Translations under genes and position numbers: made by a program | Assembly: GCA_018711405.1 (NCBI GenBank) | Contig: DVIH01000091.1 | Location: 1-33,127 of the forward strand | Origin: Candidatus Avibacteroides excrementipullorum | GTDB lineage: Bacteria; Bacteroidota; Bacteroidia; Bacteroidales; Bacteroidaceae | Length of the DNA stretch: 33,127 bases | Reading direction: 5' to 3' | Shown here: positions 33,006-33,127 of the stretch, piece by piece | How positions within the stretch are numbered: position 1 is the first letter of the stretch | Layout of the letters: each line of letters starts with the position of its first letter | Notes under the pieces: generated by a model | Told to the model about the DNA's origin: nothing | Database searches by the model: none | Seen by the model: the letters and a program-made list of their open reading frames with translations, nothing else

Positions 33006-33127
33006 ATGTCAAGAATCCGTTCCAACCGCGTGAAGTCGGAGCTGATAACCGCTCAGGGCTTGACCGAGAAGTGCTTCGTGACTCATAATCACTCCGGCGG
33101 GGGCGACTGCGTGACGGTGAGGATGAC
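33006..33127 (+). CDS. Possible start of a gene running off the right edge
   Basis: ATG at 33006 opens a frame that stays open to the end of the window: MSRIRSNRVKSELITAQG then LTEKCFVTHNHSGGGDCVTVRM. The composition is protein-like, and the frame is preceded by an AT-rich stretch. No family is recognised from 40 residues. The 304 bases between 32702 and 33005 hold element copy 3 and otherwise show nothing. Confidence 0.35.
   Translation, partial: MSRIRSNRVKSELITAQGLTEKCFVTHNHSGGGDCVTVRM

Noticed and set aside
1-33127. CRISPR arrays, tRNA or rRNA genes
   Set aside because: No regularly spaced repeats, no tRNA-like cloverleaf with a TTCGAATC-type arm, and no rRNA segments were recognised on either strand.

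Overview
The window looks like a chromosome segment from a member of the Bacteroidales (Bacteroidetes). The supporting signs are a type IX secretion-style C-terminal sorting domain on the first protein, paired outer-membrane beta-barrel proteins, several TAnnTTTG-type -7 promoter boxes, few Shine-Dalgarno sequences, and a five-gene histidine-utilisation operon in which formiminotransferase and cyclodeaminase are separate genes. No rRNA, tRNA, CRISPR array or intact transposase was seen.

Layout. (1) 1-5.8 kb: the end of a secreted protein; a two-gene minus-strand defence module (ABC-type ATPase plus DUF4435/TOPRIM protein) that matches the PARIS (AriA/AriB) architecture; and an outer-membrane pair (helix-hairpin-helix barrel plus PorV/PorQ-like barrel) whose promoter carries a perfect 17-bp inverted repeat. 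(2) 5.8-6.5 kb: a gene-free stretch with copy 1 of a dispersed palindromic element. (3) 6.5-13.2 kb: an accessory island on the plus strand. It holds broken relatives of FtsK, FtsZ and DnaB, each missing the nucleotide-binding segment, mixed with a uracil-glycosylase-like protein, two paralogous ~250-residue proteins of unknown family and three leucine-rich-repeat proteins. (4) 13.2-16.5 kb: a plus-strand RNA-related group: SpoU-type RNA methyltransferase, two metallophosphoesterases and the RNA ligase RtcB. (5) 16.5-22.2 kb: element copy 2, a WYL-domain regulator, and a convergent two-gene restriction-modification system with a fused nuclease-methyltransferase and a separate specificity protein. 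(6) 22.3-28.6 kb: hutU-ftcD-hutI-fchA-hutH on the minus strand, which together convert histidine through urocanate, imidazolone propionate and formiminoglutamate to glutamate and folate-bound one-carbon units. (7) 28.8-32.7 kb: a ComEC-like channel protein, ribulose-phosphate 3-epimerase and a lipoprotein phosphodiesterase, followed by element copy 3 and a possible gene start at the right edge.

The strongest unusual signal is in the restriction-modification system. The specificity gene encodes three target-recognition domains instead of two. A run of nine G on the coding strand lies exactly where domain 2 ends. One G more or one less gives an immediate stop, leaving a normal-sized two-domain protein. 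This looks like a slipped-strand switch between two-domain and three-domain specificity subunits. The second signal is the island of broken division and replication paralogues. The third is the three-copy palindromic intergenic element.
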